Source of the DNA: Brevundimonas sp. G8
GTDB taxonomy: Bacteria; Pseudomonadota; Alphaproteobacteria; Caulobacterales; Caulobacteraceae
Direction of reading: 5' to 3'
DNA length: 64,000 nucleotides
Assembly: GCF_902506205.1 (NCBI RefSeq)
Contig: NZ_LR732816.1
Span: forward strand, 2,466,537-2,530,536
Shown: piece by piece, positions 26,630 to 36,816 of the stretch
How the letters are laid out: the number at the start of each line of letters is the position of its first letter
Numbering within the stretch: position 1 is the stretch's first letter
Position numbers and translations under genes: made by a program
Notes under the pieces: model-generated
Database searches by the model: none
Told to the model about the DNA's origin: nothing
Seen by the model: only the letters and a program-made list of their open reading frames with translations

Positions 26630-29152
26630 ATGTCCAAGACCACATTGAAGACGCGCCTGCTGGCCGCCGCCACCCTAACGGGCGTCATGACGGCCGGATC
26701 GGTCGCCTGGGCGCAGGAACAGGCGCCGGTCAACAGCGTCGAAGACGTCATCGTCACCGCGCAGCTGCGCGAACAGAAGACCATCGACGTGCCGTTCGCC
26801 CTGACGGCCTATTCGGGCCAGTTCCTGGAAGACCTGGGCATTCAGGAGTTCGAACAGCTGTCGGCCTTCGTGCCGGGCTTCCTGGTGCAGAACCAGTCGC
26901 CTAACAATCCGGGCTTCGTGATGCGCGGCATCACCTCCGATTCCGGCGCCGCGACCTCCGAGGCCCGCGTTTCGGTGTTCCAGGACGGGGTGTCGATCTC
27001 CAAGTCGCGCGGTTCCTATGTCGAGTTGTTCGACCTTGAGCGCGTCGAGATCGCCAAGGGGCCGCAATCGACGCTTTACGGGCGCGGCGCCCTGATCGGC
27101 GCGGTCAATCTTGTTCAGAACCGCGCGCGTCCCGGCGAGACCGAAGCCTATGCCAATATCGAGGCGGGCAACGAAGGCTATCGCATGGTTGAGGGCGCGC
27201 TGAACCTGCCGGTCGGCGAGACCGCCGGCCTGCGCCTGGCCACGCGCCTGAAGACCCGCGACGGCTCGGTCGAGAACCTGCTGGGCGGCGAGGATTTCAA
27301 CGCCATCGAGACCCGGGCTTTCCGTCTATCCGGCGCCTGGACACCGTCGGACGCCATGCGGTTCGACGTGATCGGCAACTATCAGAAGGACAACGCCTCG
27401 GGGACGTCGTTCAAGTCGATCGCCTATGCGCCGGCCGATCCGAACACCGGCGCCGTGCTGGGCGGCAAGGAGCCCTGGGAAGGTGCGGCCCTGACGCCGG
27501 GCGCCGCGTTTGACGGCGGCAAGTCGCTGGGTCTGGACCGCGAAGTCTGGGGCGTGACGGGTCTGGCCCGCATCGACCTGAACGCCGCCTGGACGCTGAA
27601 TTCGACCACGGCCTATCGCGAGTTCACCAACTACGAGACCTTTGACGCCGATGGCGTGTCCTTGCCGCTGCTGACGGCCGCCGAGGATACGCATGGCGAA
27701 CAGTGGAGCCAGGACCTGCGTTTGGGCTTCGACAACGGCGGCCGCCTGACGGGCTTCGTCGGCGCGGGTTGGTTCCATGAAGAGGGCTATCAGCGCACCC
27801 CGACCCAGTTCGACGAGCGCCTGATCCTGGCGCAGCTGTCCGGCCTGCTGGACGGTTCGCCTGCGACGGTCAGTGATCGGACCCTGCCGCTGACCGCCTA
27901 TCCGGCCATCGCGCAGCTCGCACTCGGTGGCCTGCTGACGCCGCTCGGCGCCGGCGCCTTCGCTACGCCTATCGCCGCCAATCTGAAGTCGGCGCACATC
28001 GAGACGCCGACCAACAGCTCGGAACTGACGTCCTACGATGTCTTCGCCGACGCCACATATGCCTTCACCGACCGGTTCGAGATGTCGGCGGGCGTGCGCT
28101 ACACTCGCGACGACAAGACCACCGGATACGCCAGTTCGGTACAGAGCCGTTCTGTGCTCGGCGCCCTGCTGGCGCTGCAAGCGGGCGCCATTCCCGCGGC
28201 GCAGGTTCCGACCTTCCTCGGCGCCTTGGCCAACCCCGCCTATCTGGCCATTCCCGCCAGCGCCTTCCCGCTGTTCGGCCTGATCTCGCAGCCGACCGCA
28301 AACAACGGCGACTTCGCCTATTTCGACTCCAAGGATGACGGCGTGACCTGGCGTCTGACCGCGCGCTATGCGCTGACGGACGATACGAACGTCTATGCCA
28401 ACTATGCGCGCGGTCGCCGCCCGGAAGTGATCAGCGCATCGGGCCCGTCGGCGCCGCTGGGCGCGCCCCGGTTCGCCCCGGTGGAAGCCGAGACGGTCGA
28501 CAGCTATGAGGTCGGCGCCAAGTCGTCACTGCTGGACGGCCGCCTGCGCGTCGATGGCGCGGTGTTCCTGTACAACTACGAAAACTTCCAGACGACGATC
28601 CAGCAGGGCACGACCTTCGTCGTCACAAACGCCGGCGAAGCCAAGTCGTATGGCTTCGAGACCCAGGCCAACTTCGCCGTCGCGTCGAACTTCGACCTGT
28701 TCGCCACCTATGCCTACAACCACTCGCGGTTCGAGAACGGCATCTATGACGGCAACCAGTTCCGCCTGTCGCCGGATAACGCCGCCTCGATCGGCGCAAC
28801 CTGGCGTCTGCCGGTCGCTGGGGGCGCGGTCGTGGTGCAGCCGACCTACACCTGGCAGTCCAAGGTCTTCTTCAGCGACGACAACGACCGCCCGGACCTG
28901 CAAACGACGGCGCGTGGCGCGATCGTTGCGGACCTGATCCAAGACGAATCTCAGGACGCCTATGGCCTACTGAACCTGCGCGTCCGCTACATCCCGGACT
29001 CCGGAGCCTGGGGCGTCGAGGCCTTCGGCGAGAACGTGCTGGACGAGGAATATATCAAGGACGCCGGCAATACGGGCGACGGCCTGGGGATGCCGACCTT
29101 CATCGCCGGTCGGCCTGCGTCGTACGGCCTCGTGTTCAAGCTGAAGCTCTGA
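26630..29152 (+). CDS. TonB-dependent receptor paired with PhoD-like phosphatase
   Basis: An 840-residue outer-membrane receptor. Signal peptide through GSVAWAQ, TonB-box-like VEDVIVTAQLREQK, plug motifs (FVMRGITSD, VFQDGVSISKSRGSYVELFDLERVEIAKGPQSTLYGRG read in order), and a beta-barrel ending LVFKLKL. The plug resembles Caulobacterales/sphingomonad receptors for organic nutrients more than siderophore receptors, but this is weak evidence. It has GGGGA before the ATG. The phosphatase gene begins ten bases after its stop, so the pair is almost certainly co-transcribed; uptake of an organophosphate or of its dephosphorylated product is the natural guess. Confidence 0.9.
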   Translation: MSKTTLKTRLLAAATLTGVMTAGSVAWAQEQAPVNSVEDVIVTAQLREQKTIDVPFALTAYSGQFLEDLGIQEFEQLSAFVPGFLVQNQSPNNPGFVMRGITSDSGAATSEARVSVFQDGVSISKSRGSYVELFDLERVEIAKGPQSTLYGRGALIGAVNLVQNRARPGETEAYANIEAGNEGYRMVEGALNLPVGETAGLRLATRLKTRDGSVENLLGGEDFNAIETRAFRLSGAWTPSDAMRFDVIGNYQKDNASGTSFKSIAYAPADPNTGAVLGGKEPWEGAALTPGAAFDGGKSLGLDREVWGVTGLARIDLNAAWTLNSTTAYREFTNYETFDADGVSLPLLTAAEDTHGEQWSQDLRLGFDNGGRLTGFVGAGWFHEEGYQRTPTQFDERLILAQLSGLLDGSPATVSDRTLPLTAYPAIAQLALGGLLTPLGAGAFATPIAANLKSAHIETPTNSSELTSYDVFADATYAFTDRFEMSAGVRYTRDDKTTGYASSVQSRSVLGALLALQAGAIPAAQVPTFLGALANPAYLAIPASAFPLFGLISQPTANNGDFAYFDSKDDGVTWRLTARYALTDDTNVYANYARGRRPEVISASGPSAPLGAPRFAPVEAETVDSYEVGAKSSLLDGRLRVDGAVFLYNYENFQTTIQQGTTFVVTNAGEAKSYGFETQANFAVASNFDLFATYAYNHSRFENGIYDGNQFRLSPDNAASIGATWRLPVAGGAVVVQPTYTWQSKVFFSDDNDRPDLQTTARGAIVADLIQDESQDAYGLLNLRVRYIPDSGAWGVEAFGENVLDEEYIKDAGNTGDGLGMPTFIAGRPASYGLVFKLKL

Positions 29153-29162
29153 GGATCTGACG

Positions 29163-30833
29163 ATGAAAATGGATCGCCGCAGTCTTCTGGGGCTCCTCGG
29201 TGCGGGGGCGGCGTCGCCTGCCGTGGCGCAGGGGACCAACACCGGATCGGTCGCCTTCCTGCACGGGGTGGCCAGCGGCGATCCCGACACGCGCTCGGCC
29301 GTCTTCTGGACCCGCGTCACCCCGGCCGATCCGGCGGTCGGGGACGTCGCGGTGGTGCTGGAAGTCGCACATGACGCCGGGTTCGGCGACATCGTGCGTC
29401 GCTCGACCGGGCTGCGCGCGCGGGCCGAGCGGGACTTCACCGTCAAGCACGACCTGGATGGACAGGGCCTGGAGCCGGGGGGCGAGTATTTCTATCGCTT
29501 CGTCGCCAATGGCGTGACCTCGCCGGTCGGGCGGGTGCGGACCCTGCCCGAGGGCGCGACGGCCGATCTGGCCCTGGCCGTGGTGTCGTGCCAGCTCTAT
29601 CCGGGCGGCCTGTTCAACGCCTATGACGCCCTGTCCAGGCTGGATCGGCTGGACGCCGTCGTTCACCTGGGCGACTACATCTACGAATATGGGGCCGAGC
29701 CGTCCGACTATGGCATGAGCGCGGGCGTGGCCCTGGGGCGCATTCCCCAGCCGCCGCACGAGATCGTCAGCCTGGCTGACTATCGGATGCGTCACGCGCA
29801 ATACAAGATCGATCCCGACCTTCAGGCCGCCCATGCCCGTGCGCCCTTCATCTGCGTGTGGGACGATCACGAGGTGGCCAACGACGCCTGGATGATGGGC
29901 GCCGAAAACCACCAGCCCGAGACCGAGGGCGACTTCGCGACACGCAAGGCGGCAGCCCTGCGCGCCTATTACGAATGGATGCCGATCCGTGAGCCCAAGG
30001 CGGGTGCGCTGAACGAGGCGATCAACCGCAGCTTCGACTTCGGCGACCTGGCCACCCTGACGATGGTCGAGACCCGGCTGCTGGCGCGTGGCGAGCAGAT
30101 GACCTTCGCCGACATCCCCAAGACGGCGGAGGGTGCGCCGGATGTCGCGGCGTTCGAGGCGCTGCGTCAGGCGTCGGATCGCGACCTGCTGGGCGAGCGT
30201 CAGCGTCAGTGGATCGGTGAGACGCTGAGCCGCTCCAAGGCCGCGGGGCGTCCGTGGCAGATCCTGGGCAATCAGGTGGTGATGGCCAAGGTCAAGGGAC
30301 CGGACATCTCACGCATGATGCCGCCGGAGCAGATCCAGCAGATGGTCGCGTCACTGCCGGCCGACGTCCGGCCTCAGGTCGAGGCGGCGATCCAGTTGTT
30401 CAAGCTGGGCCTGCCGTTCAATCTCGACAGCTGGGACGGCTATCCGGCCGGGCGCGAGCGTCTGTACGAAACCTTTGCTGCGGCGGACGTGGCGCCCATC
30501 GTCCTGGCGGGCGACAGCCATGCCTTCTGGGTCAACGAACTGCATGACAAGGCGGGCGCACGCCGGGCGGTGGAGTTCGGCACCTCCTCGATCTCCAGCC
30601 CGTCGCCGGGCGACCATGTCGGCGGCCTGCCGCTGGGCGTGGCGCTGTCGGCGGCCAATCCCGAGGTCAAGTTCTGTGACCAGACGTCCAAGGGGTATGT
30701 GCTGCTGAACGTCACGCGAGACCAAGTCGTCGGCGAGCTGTGGGCCGTGTCGACCATCGCCGCCAAACCCTATGAGCTTAAGAAGGTGAAGACCTTCGCC
30801 GTCTCTCCGCAAGGCGACCTGACGGAAGTCTGA
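29163..30833 (+). CDS. phoD: PhoD-family alkaline phosphatase/phosphodiesterase
   Basis: A 556-residue exported metallophosphatase. A twin-arginine-type leader (MDRRSLLGLLGAGAA, cleavage near AVAQ) indicates folded export. The N-terminal PhoD_N domain (FLHGVASGDPDTRSAVFWTRV) precedes the PhoD core: VVHLGDYIYEYG, ICVWDDHEVANDAWM, and LAGDSHAFW with metal ligands. PhoD enzymes hydrolyse phosphomono- and diesters in the periplasm using iron and calcium. It follows the TonB receptor by ten bases. The operon ends at a strong terminator 25 bases after the stop. No PHO box was recognised. Confidence 0.88.
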   Translation: MKMDRRSLLGLLGAGAASPAVAQGTNTGSVAFLHGVASGDPDTRSAVFWTRVTPADPAVGDVAVVLEVAHDAGFGDIVRRSTGLRARAERDFTVKHDLDGQGLEPGGEYFYRFVANGVTSPVGRVRTLPEGATADLALAVVSCQLYPGGLFNAYDALSRLDRLDAVVHLGDYIYEYGAEPSDYGMSAGVALGRIPQPPHEIVSLADYRMRHAQYKIDPDLQAAHARAPFICVWDDHEVANDAWMMGAENHQPETEGDFATRKAAALRAYYEWMPIREPKAGALNEAINRSFDFGDLATLTMVETRLLARGEQMTFADIPKTAEGAPDVAAFEALRQASDRDLLGERQRQWIGETLSRSKAAGRPWQILGNQVVMAKVKGPDISRMMPPEQIQQMVASLPADVRPQVEAAIQLFKLGLPFNLDSWDGYPAGRERLYETFAAADVAPIVLAGDSHAFWVNELHDKAGARRAVEFGTSSISSPSPGDHVGGLPLGVALSAANPEVKFCDQTSKGYVLLNVTRDQVVGELWAVSTIAAKPYELKKVKTFAVSPQGDLTEV

Positions 30834-30857
30834 AGCGGTCCTAGGTTCAAACGCAAT

Positions 30858-30891
30858 ACGGCCCGCAGGCGACTGCGGGCCGTGTCTTTTT
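30858..30891 (+). terminator. Rho-independent terminator after phoD
   Basis: An 11-bp perfect stem (ACGGCCCGCAG, 30858-30868, with 30873-30883), a GCGA tetraloop and a T-rich tail GTCTTTTT ending at 30891. Confidence 0.9.
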
Positions 30892-30912
30892 GTGTGCGGT
30901 GAATGCGGTGGA

Positions 30913-32265
30913 TCAGACTGGCTTGGCGCGGTCCTTGTCCGAGGAGCTGCGGGCCAGTTCGCGGTTCAGCCACAGGGCCAGCAGGGTGCAGACGGCGCCC
31001 GACAGCAGATAGGCGCCGGCGGCGATCAGGCCGAACTGGCTGGAGATCCACAGGGCCGCCAGCGGGGCGAAGCCTGCGCCGAACAGCCAGGCCAAGTCGG
31101 ATGTCAGAGCCGATGAGGTGTAGCGGTTGGTCAGGCTGAAGCTGGACGCCACCGGCCCCGAGGCTTGGCCGAACGACAGGCCCAGCAGGATGAAGCCGGA
31201 GATCATAAAGGTCAGCTCGCCCGCCGTGCCGCCGTTCAGCAGTTGTGGCGCAAAACCCGAGAAGGCGGCGATGCCGGCGGCAGTGATCGCCAGCAGGGTG
31301 CGGCGGCCGTAGCGGTCGGCCAAAACGCCCGAAGCCAGGATGGCCATCAGGCCGAAGACCGCGCCCACCATCTCGATCAGCAGGAAGCGGACCGGGGTCT
31401 CGTTGGTGAACAGGAAGACCCACGACAGGGGGAAGACCGTGACCATGTGGAACATGGCGAAGCTGGCCAGGGGAGCGAAGGCGCCGATGGCGATCTTGGG
31501 GCCTTCGGCGCGCAGGGCCTGCGACACCGGGGTCGGCTGAAGCTCGCGGGTCTCGAACAGTTTCTGGAAGGCGGGCGTCACCACGATGCGCAGGCGGGCG
31601 AACAGGGCCACCACGTTGATGGCGAAGGCCACGAAGAACGGATAGCGCCAGCCCCAATCGAGGAAGTCGGGCGCCGACAGGGTGTTCAGGAAGAAGGCGA
31701 ACAGGGCCGAGGCGACCAGCAGGCCGATGGGCGCGCCCAGCTGCGGGATCATGGCGTACCAGCCGCGCTTGCCCTCGGGGGCATTCAGCGCCAGCAGCGA
31801 GGCCAGACCATCCCAGGTGCCGCCCAGGGCGACGCCCTGGCCGATGCGGGTGAGGGCCAGCAGCACCGGCGCCCACATGCCGATGCTTTCGAAACCGGGG
31901 ATGAAGGCGACGGAGACGGTCGAGGTGCCCAGCAGCAACAGGGCGGTCGTCAGCTTGGCGCCCCGTCCGAACTTGCGGTCGATGGCGATGAACAGGACCG
32001 TGCCCAGCGGGCGGAACAGGAAGGCGAGGGCGAAGATCGCAAACGACAGCAGTGTGCCGCCGACAGCGCCCGCATAGGGGAAGATCAGTTGCGGGAAGAC
32101 GACCACCGAGGCGATGGCGTAAACAAAGAAGTCGAAAAACTCGGAAGTTCGGCCGATAATGACGCCGATGGCGATTTCGCCGGCGTCAACCTTGCCATGC
32201 CCCTTATGAAGAGCGGCGGCGTCGCGTTCCAGCGACTCTGACGAAGGGGTCGTCGAGGCGGACAT
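30913..32265 (-). CDS. MFS transporter, MHS (metabolite:H+ symporter) type
   Basis: A 450-residue, ~12-helix transporter. MHS-type marks: IGRTSEFFDFFVYAIASVVVFP in the first helix, RPLGTVLFIAIDRKFGR between helices 2 and 3, and ADRYGRRTLLAITAAG between helices 8 and 9. Substrate unknown; relatives move small organic acids, proline betaine or shikimate. It diverges from cyoA across 113 bases, and from recollection a transporter of this kind commonly sits next to cyo in alphaproteobacteria, which hints at a link with respiration. The ATG at 32265 lacks a strong ribosome binding site. It converges on the phoD operon. Confidence 0.85.
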   Translation of the reverse strand: MSASTTPSSESLERDAAALHKGHGKVDAGEIAIGVIIGRTSEFFDFFVYAIASVVVFPQLIFPYAGAVGGTLLSFAIFALAFLFRPLGTVLFIAIDRKFGRGAKLTTALLLLGTSTVSVAFIPGFESIGMWAPVLLALTRIGQGVALGGTWDGLASLLALNAPEGKRGWYAMIPQLGAPIGLLVASALFAFFLNTLSAPDFLDWGWRYPFFVAFAINVVALFARLRIVVTPAFQKLFETRELQPTPVSQALRAEGPKIAIGAFAPLASFAMFHMVTVFPLSWVFLFTNETPVRFLLIEMVGAVFGLMAILASGVLADRYGRRTLLAITAAGIAAFSGFAPQLLNGGTAGELTFMISGFILLGLSFGQASGPVASSFSLTNRYTSSALTSDLAWLFGAGFAPLAALWISSQFGLIAAGAYLLSGAVCTLLALWLNRELARSSSDKDRAKPV

Positions 32266-32378
32266 GGGCTAGGTCGCTCCGTGTGAGATGGTAATCTGGG
32301 CGTACGGCAGGTCGCCGCATTATGACCGGGCGCCCTTTGCGATGAAAGCGGCCTCAAGAGGATAGGACAGATTGTCCA

Positions 32379-33701
32379 ATGTCGTTCCAGATCGAAGCTG
32401 ACTATCCCGCCGCCTACGAACGCCAACCGTCGCGGCGCCTCCCCCTTGCCCGACGCTTTTCGATTGGATCCGCTTTGCGCCGTCTGCGCCTACTCCTGCT
32501 CGCGCCCCTCGTGGCCCTGCTGTCGGCCTGCAATCTGGTCGTGCTGAACCCTGCCGGCGACGTCGCCGCCCAGCAGGGCGACCTGCTGATGATCTCCACG
32601 CTGTTGATGCTGATCATCATCGTGCCGGTGATGGCGCTGATCGTCTTCTTCGCCTGGAAGTACCGGGCGTCGAACAAGGAGGCCGAGGCCGAATATCAGC
32701 CAGACTGGGACCACTCCACGTCGCTGGAACTGGTCATCTGGGCCGCGCCGCTGATGATCATCATCTGCCTGGGCGCGCTGACCTGGGCGGGCACCCACCT
32801 GCTGGACCCCTATCGTCCGATCGACCGGATCAAGCCAGGACAGGCTGTCGAGGAGGGCGTCGAACCACTTCAGGTCAATGTGGTCGCGCTCGACTGGAAG
32901 TGGATGTTCATCTACCCGCAGTACGGTATCGCCACAGTCAATGAACTGGCGGCGCCGGTCGATCGTCCGATCCGCTTCCACATCACCTCGTCCTCGGTGA
33001 TGAACAGCTTCTACATTCCCGCCCTGGCCGGTCAGATTTACGCCATGCCGGGCATGGAGACGAAGCTGCACGCCGTGATCAACCGTCCGGGCGAATACGA
33101 AGGCTTCTCGGCCAACTATTCCGGCGACGGCTTCTCCAACATGCGCTTCGCCTTCCACGGTCTGGATCAGGCCGGCTTCGACCAGTGGGTGTCGGGCGTG
33201 CGTCAGGGCGGCCAGACGCTGGATCGCGATCAGTATCTGGAGCTGGAAAAGCCCAGCGAGAAGGTGCCGGTCCTGCACTTCGGCGCTGTCGACGGCGCGC
33301 TGTGGGACGCGATCCTGAATATGTGCGTCGAGCCGGGCAAGATGTGCATGGGCGAGATGATGGCCATCGACAAACAGGGCGGCCTGTCCATGGCGTCGAT
33401 ACGCAACACCATGCCGCTGGTTTACGACAAATACGCCGGGCGCGGTAAGTCGCCGGCCTATTTCGGCTCCAACGAAAGCTACGTCATGACCATCTGCACG
33501 CCGTTGCAGGCCGAGGCGCGCGCCGCCGACCGGATGCGTCAGGCCGAGCTGGATGTCGTCGCCGGCCCCACCAGCCTGGAGCGCCTGACGGGGCAGGGAC
33601 TGTCGCCCAAGCGCACGCCCATGGCCTCGCTGACGACCCTCGCCAATCCCTTCGCTACGGGGCCGGTTCCGACCGACATCCGTTCCGCCCCCAACGCCTG
33701 A
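32379..33701 (+). CDS. cyoA: Quinol oxidase subunit II (CyoA)
   Basis: A 440-residue lipoprotein subunit of the cytochrome bo3-type ubiquinol oxidase. The lipobox LLSAC follows a hydrophobic leader. Two membrane helices come next ([21 protein letters not shown] and [21 protein letters not shown]), then a periplasmic cupredoxin fold without the CuA ligands, as expected for a quinol oxidase. The ATG at 32379 puts ~30 extra basic residues before the leader; a TTG at 32475 would give a more ordinary lipoprotein signal ([19 protein letters not shown]), so the start is open. The ~70-residue C-terminal extension is longer than in E. coli CyoA. Confidence 0.92.
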   Translation: MSFQIEADYPAAYERQPSRRLPLARRFSIGSALRRLRLLLLAPLVALLSACNLVVLNPAGDVAAQQGDLLMISTLLMLIIIVPVMALIVFFAWKYRASNKEAEAEYQPDWDHSTSLELVIWAAPLMIIICLGALTWAGTHLLDPYRPIDRIKPGQAVEEGVEPLQVNVVALDWKWMFIYPQYGIATVNELAAPVDRPIRFHITSSSVMNSFYIPALAGQIYAMPGMETKLHAVINRPGEYEGFSANYSGDGFSNMRFAFHGLDQAGFDQWVSGVRQGGQTLDRDQYLELEKPSEKVPVLHFGAVDGALWDAILNMCVEPGKMCMGEMMAIDKQGGLSMASIRNTMPLVYDKYAGRGKSPAYFGSNESYVMTICTPLQAEARAADRMRQAELDVVAGPTSLERLTGQGLSPKRTPMASLTTLANPFATGPVPTDIRSAPNA

Positions 33702-33714
33702 GCGAACACAGTCG

Positions 33715-35718
33715 ATGAACGCTGACCAACTCATTCCGCTTATCTTCGGGCGCCTCACGTGGGAGGCCCTGCCTCTGCACGAGCCGATCCTGGTCGTGAC
33801 CATGTGCGTGGTGCTGCTGGGCGGTCTCGCCCTGTTCGGCGCCCTGACCTATTTCAAGCTGTGGGGATATCTCTGGAAGGAGTGGTTCACCACCGTGGAC
33901 CACAAGAAGATCGGGATCATGTACATGATCCTGGGTCTGATCATGTTCGTGCGCGGGTTCGCCGACGCCATCATGATGCGCATCCAGCAGGCCATGGCCT
34001 TCGGCGGGTCCGAGGGCTATCTGAACGCCCACCACTACGACCAGATATTCACCGCCCACGGCGTGATCATGATCTTCTTCGTGGCCATGCCGCTGGTGAC
34101 GGGGATCATGAACTATGTCGTGCCGCTGCAGATCGGCGCGCGCGACGTGTCCTTCCCCTTCCTGAACAACTTCAGCTTCTGGATGACCACGGCCGGCGCC
34201 ATCATCGTCATGGCCTCGCTGTTCGTGGGCGAGTTCGCGCGCACCGGCTGGCTGGCGTATCCGCCGCTGTCGGGCATCGGATACAGCCCCGGCGTCGGGG
34301 TCGACTATTACATATGGGCGCTGCAGATCGCGGGGGTGGGGACGACGCTGTCCGGCATCAACCTGATCGCGACCATCGTGAAGATGCGCGCGCCCGGCAT
34401 GGGCATGATGAAGATGCCGGTCTTCACCTGGACCTCGCTGTGCACCAACGTGCTGATCGTGGCGTCCTTCCCGGTTCTGACCGCCGTCCTGGCCCTGCTG
34501 ACGCTGGACCGTTACGTCGGCACCAACTTCTTCACGAACGACTTCGGCGGCAACCCGATGATGTACGTGAACCTGATCTGGATCTGGGGTCACCCCGAGG
34601 TCTACATCCTGATCCTGCCGCTGTTCGGCGTCTTTTCGGAGATCGCCTCGACCTTCTCGGGCAAGAAGCTGTTCGGCTATACCTCCATGGTCTACGCCAC
34701 GGTCGTCATTACGGTCCTGTCGTACCTGGTTTGGCTGCACCACTTCTTCACCATGGGCTCTGGCGCCTCGGTCAACAGCTTCTTCGGCATCACCACGATG
34801 ATCATCTCGATCCCGACCGGGGCCAAGATCTTCAACTGGCTGTTCACGATGTACCGCGGACGCATCCGGTTCGAACTGCCGATGATGTGGCTGATCGCCT
34901 TCATGCTGACCTTCGTGATCGGCGGGATGACGGGCGTGCTGCTGGCGGTGCCGCCGGCCGATTTCGTGCTGCACAACTCGCTGTTCCTGGTGGCCCACTT
35001 CCACAACGTCATCATCGGCGGCGTGCTGTTCGGCCTGTTCGCGGCCATCAACTTCTGGTGGCCCAAGGCCTTCGGTTTCAAGCTGGACAAGAAGTGGGGC
35101 CTGATCAGCTTCTGGTGCTGGGTGCCCGGCTTCTGGCTGGCCTTCCTGCCGCTGTACGTGCTCGGCCTGATGGGCGTGACGCGCCGGATGCGGGTGTTCG
35201 ACGATCCGTCCTTGCAGATCTGGTTCGTGATCGCCGCCATTGGTGCGGGCGTGATCGCCCTGGGCATCGCGGCCATGTTCATCCAGTTCGCCGTGTCGAT
35301 CATCAACCGCGACAAGCTGCGCGACACCACGGGCGATCCGTGGGGAGGCCGCACGCTGGAGTGGGCGACGTCCTCGCCGCCGCCGGCCTACAACTTCGCC
35401 GCCACGCCGGTCATCCATGACGCCGACGCCTGGTGGGACATGAAGAAGAAGAACTATCAGCGCCCGCTGACCGGCTACAAGGCGATCCACATGCCGTCGA
35501 ACACCGGAACGGGCGTCATCATCTCGGGCCTGTGCCTGGTGATGGGTCTGGCGCTGATCTGGTACATCTGGTGGCTGGCTGCGATCAGCTTCATCGGGGT
35601 GCTGGCCGTCTCGATCGGGCACACCTTCAACTACAAGCGCGACTACTACATCCCCGAGGATGAGGTGCGTGCGACCGAAGAGGCGCGCACGCGCGCCCTG
35701 GCCGGAACGGAGGCCTGA
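33715..35718 (+). CDS. cyoB: Quinol oxidase subunit I (CyoB)
   Basis: A 667-residue heme-copper oxidase catalytic subunit with about 15 membrane helices. Signature segments: [19 protein letters not shown] (heme ligand histidine), [14 protein letters not shown] with the cross-linked His-Tyr and CuB ligand, [10 protein letters not shown] with the two further CuB histidines, and HFHNVIIGG with the remaining heme ligands. It reduces oxygen to water with ubiquinol electrons and pumps protons. It starts 13 bases after cyoA and ends three bases before cyoC, as the core of a tight operon. Confidence 0.96.
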   Translation: MNADQLIPLIFGRLTWEALPLHEPILVVTMCVVLLGGLALFGALTYFKLWGYLWKEWFTTVDHKKIGIMYMILGLIMFVRGFADAIMMRIQQAMAFGGSEGYLNAHHYDQIFTAHGVIMIFFVAMPLVTGIMNYVVPLQIGARDVSFPFLNNFSFWMTTAGAIIVMASLFVGEFARTGWLAYPPLSGIGYSPGVGVDYYIWALQIAGVGTTLSGINLIATIVKMRAPGMGMMKMPVFTWTSLCTNVLIVASFPVLTAVLALLTLDRYVGTNFFTNDFGGNPMMYVNLIWIWGHPEVYILILPLFGVFSEIASTFSGKKLFGYTSMVYATVVITVLSYLVWLHHFFTMGSGASVNSFFGITTMIISIPTGAKIFNWLFTMYRGRIRFELPMMWLIAFMLTFVIGGMTGVLLAVPPADFVLHNSLFLVAHFHNVIIGGVLFGLFAAINFWWPKAFGFKLDKKWGLISFWCWVPGFWLAFLPLYVLGLMGVTRRMRVFDDPSLQIWFVIAAIGAGVIALGIAAMFIQFAVSIINRDKLRDTTGDPWGGRTLEWATSSPPPAYNFAATPVIHDADAWWDMKKKNYQRPLTGYKAIHMPSNTGTGVIISGLCLVMGLALIWYIWWLAAISFIGVLAVSIGHTFNYKRDYYIPEDEVRATEEARTRALAGTEA

Positions 35719-35721
35719 TCC

Positions 35722-36348
35722 ATGAGCGCGACCACGATCAAGCTCGACGACCCGACCGTCTTCCACCTGGAAGAGGAGCCGCACCACGAGGAAGGCTCCA
35801 GCACCATGCTGGGCTTCTGGCTCTATCTGATGAGCGACTGCCTCATCTTCGCGATGCTGTTCGCCGTGTTCGGCGTGCTGGGCGGCAACTACGCCGCCGG
35901 GCCTGGACCCAAGGAACTGTTCGATCTGGAGCTGGTGGCGATCAACACCGCCATGCTGCTGTTCTCGTCGATCACCTACGGCTTCGCCATGCTGGCGATG
36001 GACAAGAACAACCAGCGTCAGACCCTGATCTGGCTGGCGGTCACGGGCCTGTTCGGCCTGGCCTTCCTGGGGATCGAACTCTACGAGTTCGCGCACCTGA
36101 TCCACGAGGGCGCGACGCCGCAACGCAGCGCCTTCCTGTCGGCCTTCTTCACCCTGGTGGGCACCCACGGGCTGCACGTCACCTTCGGCATCATCTGGTT
36201 GGTGACGCTGATGGTTCAGGTCAGCATGAAGGGCCTGATCCCCGCCAACAAACGCCGCCTGATGTGCCTGTCGATGTTCTGGCACTTCCTGGACGTCATC
36301 TGGATCGGCGTCTTCACCTTCGTCTATCTGCTGGGCATGCTGCGATGA
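35722..36348 (+). CDS. cyoC: Quinol oxidase subunit III (CyoC)
   Basis: A 208-residue subunit with five membrane helices. Family marks: MLGFWLYLMSDCLIFAMLFAVF, LLFSSITYGFAMLAMD, THGLHVTFGIIWLVTL and FWHFLDVIWIGVFTFVYLLG. It stabilises subunit I and its proton uptake. Its stop overlaps the cyoD start as ATGA. Confidence 0.95.
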   Translation: MSATTIKLDDPTVFHLEEEPHHEEGSSTMLGFWLYLMSDCLIFAMLFAVFGVLGGNYAAGPGPKELFDLELVAINTAMLLFSSITYGFAMLAMDKNNQRQTLIWLAVTGLFGLAFLGIELYEFAHLIHEGATPQRSAFLSAFFTLVGTHGLHVTFGIIWLVTLMVQVSMKGLIPANKRRLMCLSMFWHFLDVIWIGVFTFVYLLGMLR

Positions 36349-36740
36349 GCGCCGACAAGAACGACCATTCGCCTGAGTCCCACGAGACCGACGACCTGGG
36401 CCACGAGGCGCACAATCACGGCTCCTACAAGAGCTATATGATCGGGTTCGTGCTGTCGGTGATCCTGACGGCGATCCCGTTCGCCCTGGTGATGACCGGC
36501 GTCCTGCCGACCCAGGCGACGGCCTTGATCGTCATGGGCTTCGCCGTGGTGCAGATCGTGGTCCACATGATCTACTTCCTGCACATGAACTCCAAGTCGG
36601 AGGGCGGCTGGATCATGCTGGCGCTGATCTTCACCATCATCGTCGTCGTCATCGCCCTGTCGGGTTCGCTGTGGGTCATGTACCACCTGAACACCAACAT
36701 GATGCCCATGACACACGACATGACGAACATGGGCGGCTGA
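36345..36740 (+). CDS. cyoD: Quinol oxidase subunit IV (CyoD)
   Basis: A 131-residue small subunit: an N-terminal histidine/acid-rich cytoplasmic tail (HSPESHETDDLGHEAHNHG), then three membrane helices (SYMIGFVLSVILTAIPFALV, VMGFAVVQIVVHMIYFLHM, ALIFTIIVVVIALSGSLWVM). The length is slightly above the E. coli protein because of the His-rich tail and a methionine-rich C-terminus (NTNMMPMTHDMTNMGG). The start overlaps the cyoC stop. The His/Met-rich ends could bind copper, but this is speculation. Confidence 0.93.
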   Translation: MSADKNDHSPESHETDDLGHEAHNHGSYKSYMIGFVLSVILTAIPFALVMTGVLPTQATALIVMGFAVVQIVVHMIYFLHMNSKSEGGWIMLALIFTIIVVVIALSGSLWVMYHLNTNMMPMTHDMTNMGG

Positions 36741-36816
36741 GGTCGAGATCACGGACACGTCTCCAGCCCCGGATAAGGCCAAGCCCTCGCGACCGATCCG
36801 CATCGTCGTATCGGTC

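Noticed and set aside
33655-36285. Long minus-strand open frame (876 codons) opposite cyoA-cyoC
   Set aside because: Its His/Asp/Gln/Arg-rich low-complexity translation is the antisense shadow of GC-rich cyo coding DNA; cyoB and neighbours have clear family motifs on the other strand.
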